Shown in pieces: positions 37,640 through 48,480 of a DNA stretch of 64,000 nt. Under the pieces are notes generated by a model. It searched no databases, was not told the origin of the DNA, and saw nothing but the letters and a program-made list of their open reading frames with translations. How positions within the stretch are numbered: position 1 is the stretch's first letter; the number at the start of each line of letters is the position of its first letter. The position numbers were made by a program, and so were the translations under genes. This DNA comes from Acorus gramineus. Lineage: Eukaryota; Streptophyta; Magnoliopsida; Acorales; Acoraceae. Location: the NCBI GenBank assembly GCA_030737835.1, contig CM060853.1, forward strand, positions 1,492,941 to 1,556,940, in the 5' to 3' direction.

Positions 37640-38680
37640 TAAGTTTTTTTTTTTGTGTTTGATTGTGTTTCTATTTATTTTCATTGGAAAATGTAACAAT
37701 TGATTTTTGGGAAAAATCCATATAACACCCTGTAATCTTCCTAATATTCATATAACCCCAATGATCTCAATATATATGTATAACCCCTTGTAAACAAACC
37801 ATAAATGCAAATAACCCCCTGCGGTTAAAAATTCTTTTACAGAGTTGAAATATTCAGGACATATTTCGTTATCTTAACCATGGTTAACAAAAATATACTT
37901 CAAAAAAACCCCTAAAAGAGTGTAAAATTAGAAATATGAGGGCTTTTTTAAAGTATTGACTGTTTTCTAGGGGTTAAAAGAATACATATTTATTAACCAT
38001 GGTTTAGATAACGAAATATGCTTGGAATATTTCAACTCTGTTAAAGAATTTTTAACCACAGGGGGTTATTTGCATTTTTGGTGTGTTTACTGGGGGGTAT
38101 ATGAATATATTGAGATTGCAGGGGGGTTACATGGATATCAGGAAGATTATAGGGGGTGATATATTTTCCTTGATTTTTTGTTAATTTGTTGATCATGGAT
38201 AAATAGTTTATATAAAATGTGAACAAAATGTAAATAAATATTAATAAAAAATAAAAATAAATTGACATGTGGACTGCCCTTAATATTAGTGAAATAAATT
38301 AGGTGGAATAACACAATTTCAAGAATATCGATTTATTCTCACATATTTTGATTTAGCTATATCAACCCATTAATTCATCGCAAACAAATAGATTTTGGAC
38401 TTCTTCCACCATATTCCTTCCTATTCTCTCCCTATTCTACTACCCAAACATAGAGGCTTTGAGAGCTATCTTGGTAAGGGGATAAATGATGAGATAAAAA
38501 GATAAATGTATGGATAAATATTATTTCAACATTTAAATAGAACATAAAATCTCTATTTCATTTTATTCTTTTTTATAACCAAAGGGATAAGATTTTTTTT
38601 CCCACTTATCTTTACACAATACTTGTTTAATTGCCAAAGTATCCACTAGGGTTGGTCAAATCCAATTGGAACTAACATGT
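37640..38680. repeat. Dispersed repeat copy hosting a MITE
   Basis: Second long copy of the repeat at 24990-25500, interrupted at 37709-38169. Beyond the MITE the match resumes (ttgttaatttgttgatcatgg versus ttgttgattgattggctatgg) and continues through taacacaatttca, ttctcacatattttg and acccattaatt. A partial third copy is at about 12940-13080. Confidence 0.65.
37709..38169. mobile_element. MULE-like foldback MITE with 9 bp target duplication
   Basis: 461 bp element starting GGGAAAAATCCATATAAC and ending GGTGATATATTTTCC. The arms are inverted repeats of about 180 bp (aatcttcctaatattcatat / atatcaggaagatta, gcaaataaccccctg / cagggggttatttgc, cttaaccatggttaa). Target copies TTGATTTTT at 37700-37708 and 38170-38178 are identical. 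No coding sequence. The paralogous site at 25051-25059 is unoccupied, which confirms the borders. Confidence 0.9.
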
Positions 38681-39344
38681 GGACATCTAAAATGTTAGGC
38701 ATGTAAGTCCTAAGTCCCATTTAGGTAGTGATATAAGTTATTCTAGAATAGATAATTATATCAGTATGGATAAGGGATAAGTCATTTTTTGTTTTGATAA
38801 ATCTTTAGTTATTCTCGTTGAAAAATATAATAATGAATATGTTGTGAAAAAAATTGTTTGGTTGACTATAGTTTAGTTGTGAAAAAAATTTGAATACAAC
38901 ATGGATAAAAATTTAAATAACGTGGGTCGAAGTTCTATTTTAAGAATCTCTAAGAATTGTCTTCACAAAGCATCAAAGCTTGAGGCATTTATTTGAGGAG
39001 GTTTAGAGCATTCTGATCAAGAAGCACACTTTCATAATCATCGAGTAGTGGGATTGGCATTGTTCGGTTCAGTAGAAGCATTTTCCATCCGCTGCATTGT
39101 GGCCATTTTGAGATCATGTTCTTCTCTCGCTTCTTATTTTTTCTTTTTTACCACTTCTCCCCCAGATTCAGATATTGTTTCTCTTGATCACTTTATTGAG
39201 ACATTAACTCCGTTTTTCTAAAAAAAAAATGAAAAATGATTTGACATATGAGTCTCCTTTATAACAGTGTAATAAATTGTGTGGAACAATACAATTACAA
39301 GGGGATTTGGAATATTAATATTGTTCTATTTTCATTTATTTTGA
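38681..39344. other. AT-rich intergenic DNA with decayed repeats
   Basis: Contains gataaggga-taagtcatt and gatttgacatatgagtc-type text related to the repeat at 37640-38680, suggesting further decayed copies. No gene was seen. Confidence 0.35.
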
Positions 39345-40301
39345 GGATTTTTAGTTTTAAGTCTCTATAAACATGTCTTTTTAGGATCAGTCCCTTCTTC
39401 GTATTTCTTTTCAAGTCCCCAAATTCAACTGCGTATGTCCAACACTGTTAGTTTGTGAAATGCGATTTTTATTTTAAAGTCTATGTAAATTATGTTATTT
39501 ATTGATCAGTCTCTCCCTCTTAATATTTCATTTTAAGCCCTCAACTTCAAATGTTGTTTTTCTTATTAGTCCATAGACAAAATGTCTACATGATTTTATA
39601 AATATTTTCTTATTTGAAACTTTGTATACAAAATGTTTGATGAAATATCTAAATAGATAAGTATTTTGATATTGATTTTCTGATTCAACATATCTTCAAC
39701 TTCTATCATTTGATAGTTCAAATCAATTATAGTGTATAGTGGCGTAACCAAGATTTTATAACAATGGAAAAAAATCTCAGATCCTTCATGAATGAGATTT
39801 TAAATATATATAAATAAATAAATTAAAATAATATATAATAATAATAATTAAGTGTTAAATAAATAAAGGTATAATATAAATATATTAAATTCCTCTAAAA
39901 TCACTAATATCTAAATAATTAAAAGTTTAGAACCTACAAAATAAATTTTTCATTGACTGCATACAAATTTTTTAATGGCATCTAAATTTTTAAATTTAAA
40001 ATTCTAAACACACTCAAATATTCAATTTAATATTTCACAATTTTTAACCGAGAAAAAATAATTTAAATCAAAATTCAATAATGAAAAAATCCTAAAAATT
40101 TGCTTATGTAATCATTCTTCTTCTGCTTCCATAATCAATCATAATTAAACAACTAAGACTATAAGATAATGTGATCTCGAATTAGGTAGATATATGCAAT
40201 TTTAAATATCACTAAACACCTAAGAATGCAAATATAGTTTTGCTTTAGATATTTCATCAAACATGTTATGTACAAGTTTCAAATATCCAAATACTTACAA
40301 A

Positions 40302-40332
<31 letters not shown>

Positions 40333-40553
40333 GAATATGGTGGATAACCACCACTTCTCTAACCCATAACCTCCCCCACTCTTCTATTCCATAATACTCC
40401 AATTATTGCCCCACTATCTCCCCCTCACTTTTATAGACTTGTAACTCTCCACCTCTGGGATTCCTCTATCCAACCTATAAATAAAGGGGTTCTCTCTTGT
40501 ATTCAACCAACAAATATTGAATAAGAAATCTCTCTCTCTACTTCTCTTCTCTA

Positions 40554-41592
40554 CTAGTTAAAGCACATGTGCGTTGCACATGAATTATTTTGTTGATAAT
40601 TTAACAAACAAAGAGTAAGATATTTAATTTCTTTTGAATTATTATATCCCATTTTTTACTTATTTTCTGTTTGAATAATTTATATATATTTGTACTTTCT
40701 TGTTAGTGTTAGATTATGATCCTTGATATTCAAATTATTCAATAATTATCATTATAGTATATGTGTATGAGGTGTTACTTTGAAAATTTTATGCATATAA
40801 AGAGAAATTTAATTCTTATTCACTAACTCATCCACATAGATATGTAGAAATGAAAGACCTAAATCCACGTAAATATGGATATTAACATATCAGATCTGTA
40901 TCCCAATTTTGGTTGAATTTACTCTCCCTTCCAAATTTATTTAATTTTTTATTAATAATTAAATACATAGAGCTTCTATTATATATAAGGATTTTCTAAC
41001 GGTTACAATATATAATATATGTAGGTATATTATATAATTATATAAAATTTAGATATATAATCATGTAATTGATTGTAAAGAATGTTAAAGGGTAAATACA
41101 AATAAATGTATAGAATTAAAATAAATGTATAAATTAAATACATTAAACACATTATATATGGTATTTGATTTCAAAGAATTTGAAAGGGTAAATTTAGACA
41201 TATAAACGTGTAATTGATTGTGAAGAATGTTAAATGTTAAATATGAATAAATGTATAGAATTAAAATAAATGTATAAATTAAATACATTAAACACATTAA
41301 ACACATTATATAAGGTATTTGATTTCAAAGAATTTAAAAGGATAAATATGTCTAATCAAATATAATTTGGGGTAGGAATGAATTTTTATGAATTGATAAG
41401 GGTAAACATGTCCAACGAATATTTTTCATGGATTGATACTTTTATAGGTAGTATAGAAAAGAATTTAAAAGGATAAATATGTCTAATCAAATATAATTTG
41501 GGGTAGGAATGAATTTTTATGAATTGATAAGGATAAACATGTCCAACGAATGTTTTTCATGGATTGGTACTTTTATAGGTAGTATAGATAGA
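40554..41592 (-). mobile_element. Non-autonomous Helitron inside the copia 5' LTR
   Basis: 1039 bp. In its own (minus) orientation the 5' end reads TCTATCTATACTACC from 41592 and the 3' end is CTAG at 40554. A short hairpin (CATGTGC, loop AAC, GCACATG; 40565-40581) lies 11 bases before it. It sits between host A and T with no duplication, as Helitrons do. The element's 3' LTR shows the same site unoccupied (tctcta then tatacttg). No Rep/helicase frame is present. The 5'-terminal unit is tandemly doubled (41330-41460 and 41461-41592), and an inner block of about 155 bp at 41085-41330 is also doubled. Confidence 0.9.
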
Positions 41593-42099
41593 TATACTTG
41601 TGTGCTTTGTTTATGTAGTTATATTTTACTTAGTTTACAACACGTTATCAGCACGAGAAGCTCTTTGTTAAAGAGAAATGTTTGTATTCGGTGGGTTCTT
41701 AATGATCTATATAAAAAATATACTCCCCTTTGATGTTATGTATTTTTATGTAAATCATCTACTACATACATATGATTAATTTTTTTCAATATGCATGGAA
41801 CCGTATGCAAATTATGTGTAGAACCCGTATACATCTATCTTTTATTTTCATCTGATGTACTGCATACATCTATCTTTTATTTTCCATGTATGCAATCCCC
41901 GTGAAAATTTTCTATACATATGTTATGATATGATTAATTTATGAAAACTAGTATGCAATTTTCCCATGCAACAGTATGCGGCATCTATCATTTGATTATT
42001 TATTTTTCATGTAACTGTTCCATGTTTGTCATCTTTTATTAAAATTTAAATATTATACATCTATGTGTAGAACCAGAAGTTCTCACAAATATCAATTAA

Positions 42100-42600
42100 T
42101 TTGATATTTATATTTGATTTGAAATTCATTTTAATGTTACAATGTCATGTGTCCCTATAGGATCATACAAAAATTGTAATTACATGGATCCCTGAAGGAC
42201 CATGTAGAAGTTATGAATAATGTGTTCCAATAAGACCATGCAAATTTTATTCTATCCCTGAAGGACTACAAAAATTATTACATAGATCCTTCAAGAATCA
42301 TGTAAAAGATATGATTAAAAAAATCCTTGAAGGACTATGATTATATTGTATTCATGAAGGATCATACAAATTTTATTTTATTTTATCCCTGAAGGACTAT
42401 ACAAAAATTATGATTATATGAATCTTTGAAGGATCATGTAAAATTTTATTTTGTTCTATCCCTGAAGGACTATACAAAAATCATGATTGTTCGTGTCCCT
42501 GTAGGACCAAACAAAAGTTATATGATATATTTTTTGGGTCCTTGAAGGACCAAATAATAATAATAAAAAAAGATCCATGTATCCCAGCAGGAACATGTAA
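42100..42600 (+). repeat. Degenerate minisatellite in the copia leader region
   Basis: About ten imperfect units of roughly 45-60 bp, each with a core like ccctgaaggactatacaaa or cttgaaggaccatgtaa. They lie between the 5' LTR and the recognisable coding part of the copia element. No spacers of constant size and no array-like regularity. Confidence 0.7.
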
Positions 42601-44195
42601 ATTATGATTAGATTTCACCATCATCATCATAATGAAGAGGATTTAAAGATTAATACCTCATTGACAAAGGTCCACCGGCCATTATGCCTCAAATATGCTC
42701 CAATTGTAGCAATATTGAGAGCATTAATTTTATATATTCTCGTTGCCGAACAACGATTTTTTTTTTACAATATCATGTAACTCAACTCAATGGCATAGCA
42801 TCATTACCCGAAGTAAATGCATTTTATTTTATGTTCGCCATGGAAGTTGTGGTCATGAATGATGAGATCATGATTTATATAGTTGAGAAAGCACAACAAT
42901 CATAAAGTTTGTAAAATATCTCAAATCACTAGAAGTGATTTGCTATTAAACTAAAGCAAGGCAAAAGTTGCATAACAAACCCCTAAAATGCAAAGGAAAA
43001 TTATTGTCATCTATTTGGTATTTCATAACATAATTTTGGTCACGTACCTGAAGTACGTCCAAATCTTTAAATTGGTTGCATACCTGAAGTACGCTTAAAC
43101 TCTTTATTGGTCATGTACTTGATATATGATTAGATATTTGTCAATTTTATATTTACGTCTTTTTTTTTATTATTATATGAAATGCACTTTCATATTTATC
43201 TTATTTTTTGAGTTTAACATTAATTAATGCAAATGATAATATTATTTTTGGTATTATAAACTTGGTCGAAGGCTCCAGAAGGGCAGATATCATGTTATCA
43301 AGAGATACAAAATTTTGTATCAACGATGCATTGTATTCATGTAGATCCAGAAGAAGTCTACTGAAGATACCTATCTCAACATATGCCATTTTAAAATTAT
43401 GGAGTATCTATGCATTAATAATGTCTCATGCCAGAAGCATACATTAGAAAAGCTTTATGCTCTCTCCTAAGGGTTATTATAAATATCCATATTTACTCAT
43501 ATAAACTAGAAGTTCTATGATCTTTATGATTTGACATGACCGTCTCGGATATCCATGGTACACGATGATGCGTTGAACTATTCATTTGGGCATATACTAA
43601 AGAACTAGAAGATTCTTTTGCTCGATGATAGTTTTTACCGCATGATTTGTGGATTTCCATTTTAATGAGACGATATTCCCGCCGTTAGGGGGAGGGAAGA
43701 ACGTACCTGAAGTACGTTCTGTTCCTAAAAAACAGTGAGAATTATCGTGGAATACATCCACTCTGTCTTATCTAGACTCACGTACCGCTCAACGTGAAAA
43801 TCAAATTCCTAATGCACGCCAGATGCGTGATAGACCTATAGGTTCAAAAAAAAAAAAATTCAGCTCCCCAGAAGTGGAGATCAAATGTAAAATCATGCTC
43901 TAATAATGCTCCAGAAGAAGTTATACATAATGTTCCAGAAGAGATTATGAACAATAGATCCACTTTCTCTAAAACTCTAGAAGAGTATAATGTCCATGAA
44001 GAGAAACGAGTTCCAGAAGTGACTACACAAACTCTTGAAGAGGAAAAGGTACCTAATAATATTAAGATCTCTATATTTTATATGCATATAAGAGAAATGT
44101 GGAATCGCAAATAAATGATCATCGATGACATATTTATCATACAAAGTAGATTATCATACAAACCATTGACAGGGGATGTTTTTACCGCTTGAATT
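42601..44195 (+). other. Copia internal region without recognisable domains
   Basis: Between the minisatellite and the pol frame. Fragments resemble parts of the pol linker repeated upstream: a block at about 43630-43860 matches 44190-44540 (cgatattcccgccgttaggg, gacctataggttcaaaa). This suggests an internal duplication in the fossil. No intact gag, protease or integrase could be recognised. Confidence 0.6.
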
Positions 44196-46445
44196 GTGGA
44201 TTGTCATTTTGATGAGACAATATTCCCGTCGTTAGGGGGAGAAAATCCGTCGCCAGAAGAACGACGTGAACTTACATGGAAAACTCCATCTTTGTCTCAT
44301 CTTGATCCTCGCACTAATCAATGTGAAACTGAAGTGCAAAGAATCACCCATCTTCAAAGAATTGCGCATCAATTGCCAGATGCATTCAATGATGCAGCAA
44401 AAGTGATGAAATCACATATTCCAGCTGCTAATACTCCAGCTCGAATTAATGTTCCAATAGGAAAAACTGTTAATATGCCGGCTAATGAATCAACAAAAAC
44501 ACGCCTGAAGCGTGGAAGACCTATAGGCTCAAAAGATTCAGCTCCCCGAAGGAGAAAAACAATGAAGAATAATTCTCTAGAAGAGTATGAAACACTTGAA
44601 AGACCCACAATAATAACTCCTACAGAGGAAGAAGTCCCTGAAGTGACACAAGTCCCTGAAGAGACTGACGTCCCTGAAGTGACGCCCGTGCATGAAGAAC
44701 AAGTACATGGAAATGAAGAAATTTCCATAAATTATGCAAATTCACAAATATTGTGGGATCGAAAGCAAGTGCTTGTTGATGATATATTCTCATTTGCAGT
44801 AGCTACAGAAATCATTTCAGATAATGATTTAGAACCACGTTCAGTGGATGAATGCAGACGAAAAAATTGTTGGCCACAATGGAAAGCTGCTATTCAAACA
44901 GAATTGGATTCACTTGCAAAACACCAAGTATTTGGACCAGTAGTCCTAACCCCTGAAGGTGTTAAACCAGTAGGATGTAAATGGGTGTTTGCGAGAAAAC
45001 GAAATGAAAGAAACGAGATTGTTAGATACAAAGCTCGTCTTGTGGCACAGGGTTTCCTGCAGAGACCTGGGATAGATTTTGAAGAGACATATTCTCCTGT
45101 GATGGACACAATCACATTTCGGTATTTAATTAGTCTTGTAGTCTCAGAAGGACTTGACATGCAGCTAATGGATGTGGTTACTGCATATTTATATGGAAAA
45201 TTAGATACCGACATTTATATGAAAGTTCCTGAAGGACTAAAATTGCCTGAAGCAAAACCACGAAACATGTACTCAATCAAGCTAAGACGATCCTTGTATG
45301 GGTTAAAGCAATCTGGACGAATGTGGTATAACCGTCTTAGTGAGTACTTAATAAAAGAAGGATATGTCAATGATCCAATATGCCCCTGTGTATTTATTAA
45401 GAAAACGGAACTCGGATTTACCATTATTGCAGTATATGTTGATGATATTAATCTAATTGGGACTCCTGAAGAGCTCGAAAAGGCTTCCGAATATCTGAAA
45501 AAGGAGTTTGAAATGAAAGATCTTGGAAAAACAAGATATTGTCTCGGCTTGCAAATTGAGCAAAGTTCAAATGGGATACTTGTTCATCAAACAACATATG
45601 TTGAAAAAATCCTGAAGCGTTTTAATATGGACAAATGTCATCCATTAAGTACTCCAATGGTAGTAAGGTTACTTGACCCAAAGAAGGACCCTTTTCGTCC
45701 AAAAGAAGATACTGAAAATCTTCTTGGTCCTGAAGTACCATATCTTAGTGCAATTGGTGCCTTATTATATTTGGCCCAATGCACTAGACCTGACATTGCA
45801 TTTTCAGTTAATTTATTGGCCAGATTTAGCTCTGCACCAACTCGAAGGCATTGGAATGGTGTGAAGCACATTTTTCGTTATCTTCGTGGAACGTCAGACA
45901 TGGGTCTATTCTATGCAAAGGATTCCAATAATGGTGCACAACTAAAGGGTTATGCAGATTCAGGATATCTTTCAGATCCTCACAAGGCTCGCTCACAAAC
46001 AGGCTATGTATTCACTTGCGGTGGCACAGCAATCTCTTGGCGATCTACGAAACAGACTTTGGTCGCCACGTCTTCTAACCACTCTGAGATTCTTGCACTC
46101 CACGAAGCAAGCCGGGAATGCGTGTGGATAAGGTCTTTGGTTCATCATATTCGTACTGCATGCGGACTATCTCTCATTACAGATGTTCCAACAACTATAT
46201 ATGAAGACAATGCAGCATGCATTGCTCAAATCAAAGGGGGATATATCAAGGGTGATAGAACAAAGCATATTTCTCCAAAATTCTTTTACACTCATGAGCT
46301 CCAGCAGAGACATGAAATTGATGTTCAACAAATTCAGTCAAAGGACAATCTTGCAGATTTGTTTACTAAAGCTTTGTCGACATCAACATTCAAGAAGCTG
46401 GTGTATGAAATCGGGATGCGACGAGTTTGCGACCAAAATTCTTGA
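44196..46445 (+). CDS. copia pol C-terminal half: reverse transcriptase and RNase H
   Basis: One open frame of 749 codons. The first ~200 residues are the variable linker between integrase and reverse transcriptase. RT_copia (RVT_2) spans about residues 225-470: WKAAIQTELDSLAKHQVF, CKWVFARKRNERNEIVRYKA, RLVAQGF, DVVTAYLYGKL, SLYGLKQSGRMWYNRL and the catalytic YVDD. RNase H follows at about 580-720 (GYADSGY, SSNHSEILALHEASRECVW, EDNAAC, KHISPKFFYTHEL) and the frame ends in the usual DNLADLFTKAL block. Transcription would come from the LTR, and pol would normally be made as part of a gag-pol polyprotein. As a whole the element is a fossil; this half is the best preserved part. Confidence 0.9.
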   Translation: MDCHFDETIFPSLGGENPSPEERRELTWKTPSLSHLDPRTNQCETEVQRITHLQRIAHQLPDAFNDAAKVMKSHIPAANTPARINVPIGKTVNMPANESTKTRLKRGRPIGSKDSAPRRRKTMKNNSLEEYETLERPTIITPTEEEVPEVTQVPEETDVPEVTPVHEEQVHGNEEISINYANSQILWDRKQVLVDDIFSFAVATEIISDNDLEPRSVDECRRKNCWPQWKAAIQTELDSLAKHQVFGPVVLTPEGVKPVGCKWVFARKRNERNEIVRYKARLVAQGFLQRPGIDFEETYSPVMDTITFRYLISLVVSEGLDMQLMDVVTAYLYGKLDTDIYMKVPEGLKLPEAKPRNMYSIKLRRSLYGLKQSGRMWYNRLSEYLIKEGYVNDPICPCVFIKKTELGFTIIAVYVDDINLIGTPEELEKASEYLKKEFEMKDLGKTRYCLGLQIEQSSNGILVHQTTYVEKILKRFNMDKCHPLSTPMVVRLLDPKKDPFRPKEDTENLLGPEVPYLSAIGALLYLAQCTRPDIAFSVNLLARFSSAPTRRHWNGVKHIFRYLRGTSDMGLFYAKDSNNGAQLKGYADSGYLSDPHKARSQTGYVFTCGGTAISWRSTKQTLVATSSNHSEILALHEASRECVWIRSLVHHIRTACGLSLITDVPTTIYEDNAACIAQIKGGYIKGDRTKHISPKFFYTHELQQRHEIDVQQIQSKDNLADLFTKALSTSTFKKLVYEIGMRRVCDQNS

Positions 46446-47284
46446 AATCTTGTACTTATGAGGGGGAGTAATTTTTTATGACATTTTGCGAACTGTACTC
46501 TTTTTCCTTCGCCTAGGTTTTGTCCCATTGGGTTTTCCTGGCAAGGTTTTAATGAGGCAGTGTCAAACGCATACACTATTATACGATTAAGTTACATTGT
46601 ACTCTTTTTCCTTCGCTTTGGTTTTTTCCCATTGGGTTTTCCAAGCAAGGTTTTAATGAGGCAATTTTCTTAGCGTGGTGGTCATCCAAGGGGGAGTGTT
46701 GTGAATATGGTGGATAACCACCACTTCTCTAACCCATAACCTCCCCCACTCTTCAACTCCATAACCTCCTCCACTCTTCTATTCCATAACACTCCCATTA
46801 TTGCCCCACTATCTCCCCCTCACCTCTATAGACTTGTAACTCTCCACCTTTGGGATTCCTCTATGCACCCTATAAATAGAGGGGTTCTCTCTTGTATTCA
46901 ACCAACAAATATTGAATAAGAAATCTCTCTCTACTTCTCTTCTCTATATACTTGTGTGCTTTGTTTATGTAGTTATATTCTATTTAGTTTACAACAATAT
47001 ATATATATAAATATATATTGACTAATAAGGAAAAAACCGTTTGAAGTTGGGAATTTAAAATAAAATATAAAGAATAGAGAGACTGATCATTAAATAACAT
47101 AGTTTATAGGGACTTAAAAATAAAATCACATTTCACAAACTAACGATATATAGACAGATGTTTGACGGAATGACTAAAAGCCAAGTAGATAGTTGAATTT
47201 AGGGATTTAAAAAGAAATATGAAGAAAGGAAAGAGATCAATCTTTAAATAAATATGTTTACAAAGATTTAAAACTAAAAAATCC

Positions 47285-47984
47285 TTTTATTTTTTTGGGT
47301 AAGTTCTATTTCCCTTTGTTAGAAGTTCTATTTCCCTTTGTTATGCTACGTGGTGAAAGAGAGTTTTCTCTTGGTGTTCTCGTGTCAACACATTTTTTAA
47401 TTGGACAGATGGGATGTGACTGTTATGGTAATCAGTAAGTGTGCACCTGATATGCTCCACTTTTCAATGTATATTTAAGGAGTCTGTCTGACTCTTTTTC
47501 TTGATTTCCTTTGGCTGCTAGTCAATAACTTTATAAAAAAAAAAGGTGATTAATAGTCAATTTATCTGTTAATAATAGTAATAAATAAAAAAAAAATTCC
47601 TTTTCCGACAAGAGAACAATGCATATAATTGAAAGTCTGAGTTCATCACAATTCTTGGGCAGCACATGAGTATTGTGATACAAACACAACCAACATCTCA
47701 ATAAATAACACAAAAAATCTTTGATGGAAAAAAAAAAAAAATTGATGCACAAATGAGCCCCAGTGACAATCCCATACACAGCATCTGTTGTTCACTGCAG
47801 AATGTGATTTGCATCATATAATGTCACACATGCCACACATTAGACAGTTATGAATGTTATGCTTTAGATGTAATATCATGTGATGTGCATCATATAATGT
47901 CACACATTAGACAGTTATGAAAGTTTTGCTTTAGATGTAATATCATGGTGGACCAATAGCCCCATGCACTTGAAACTAGCTGTG
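47285..47984. other. Intergenic, short tandem duplications
   Basis: Two small direct duplications: agttctatttccctttgtta at about 47300-47345, and a 75 bp unit (gcatcatataatgtcacaca ... agatgtaatatcatg) doubled at about 47805-47955. No gene was seen. Confidence 0.55.
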
Positions 47985-48480
47985 TAATTTGATCGGTTTG
48001 ATTTGATTTATTACAAATTCATATTAAATCAAATTATAATCACATCTAACATAAAAATCAAACCGAATCGAAAATCCAAAAATCAAACCGAACTAAACTT
48101 GTTTGATTGACCCGTAAACCGAACTGAACAGAATTGTTAAAAAATAAACAGTTATTTTACTTCCTACCAATTTAGGTTGGTTAAGTTTTTTTGAGGGTTG
48201 GTTTACAATTTTACATAAATATTAAAAAAATATGTTAGAATTGATGGTATAAATTAATTTCATTTTTTATGAATATTAATAATATAACAACAATATAATT
48301 TTTAATATAAAAAGAATGATCTAAATGAATATTGATTATGAATTATCATAAATCTCATTCAGTTCGATTCGATTAATTCAATTTTTTAAAGTGAAATCAA
48401 ACCCAAATTAAAATATATCAGTTTATTAATTTTTCAATCCATATAAAAACCGGAACTAAAAATTATTGACCCAAAAAAAA
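47985..48480. repeat. 'AACCGAAC' foldback-type repeat
   Basis: The left half has caaaccgaatcgaaaat, aaaccgaactaaac and aaaccgaactgaac; the right half has the reversed wording (attcagttcgattcgatt, gggttggttta). The arrangement is that of a degenerate inverted-repeat MITE common in plants. Ends were not fixed. Confidence 0.45.

Larger units (their letters stand above)
40327..46996 (+). mobile_element. Ty1/copia LTR retrotransposon, incomplete
   Basis: Fossil copia element. LTRs begin TGTTGTGAATATGG and end TTTAGTTTACAACA: 5' LTR 40327-41642 (enlarged by a Helitron) and 3' LTR 46697-46996 (300 bp). The target duplication is ATATA on both sides (40322-40326, 46997-47001). A purine tract AAGGGGGAG abuts the 3' LTR, and cgttatcagcacgag follows the 5' LTR as a primer-site-type sequence. 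The coding part is incomplete: only the second half of pol is recognisable. The two LTRs differ by a few percent plus one short length change, so the insertion is fairly young. TATA-like tataaatagaggg lies in each LTR. Confidence 0.9.
39345..47284. mobile_element. Foldback/long-TIR DNA element interrupted by a copia element
   Basis: Left arm (39345 to about 39590) and right arm (about 47020-47284) are reverse complements: GGATTTTTAGTTTTAAG versus its complement at the right end, then aaattcaact, gttagtttgtgaaatg, gttattta.tgatcagtctct and caacttcaaa. Without the copia insertion the element is about 1.27 kb and has no transposase frame. Outer flanks are T/A-rich (atttatttt versus ttttatttt), consistent with but not proof of a 9 bp duplication. 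Confidence 0.75.

Noticed and set aside
42100-42600. CRISPR-like appearance of regularly recurring ctgaaggac
   Set aside because: Units vary in length and sequence, there are no unique spacers, and the region is inside a plant retroelement.
44369-45871. Antisense open frames over the copia pol region
   Set aside because: Shadows of the RT/RNase H frame on the other strand.
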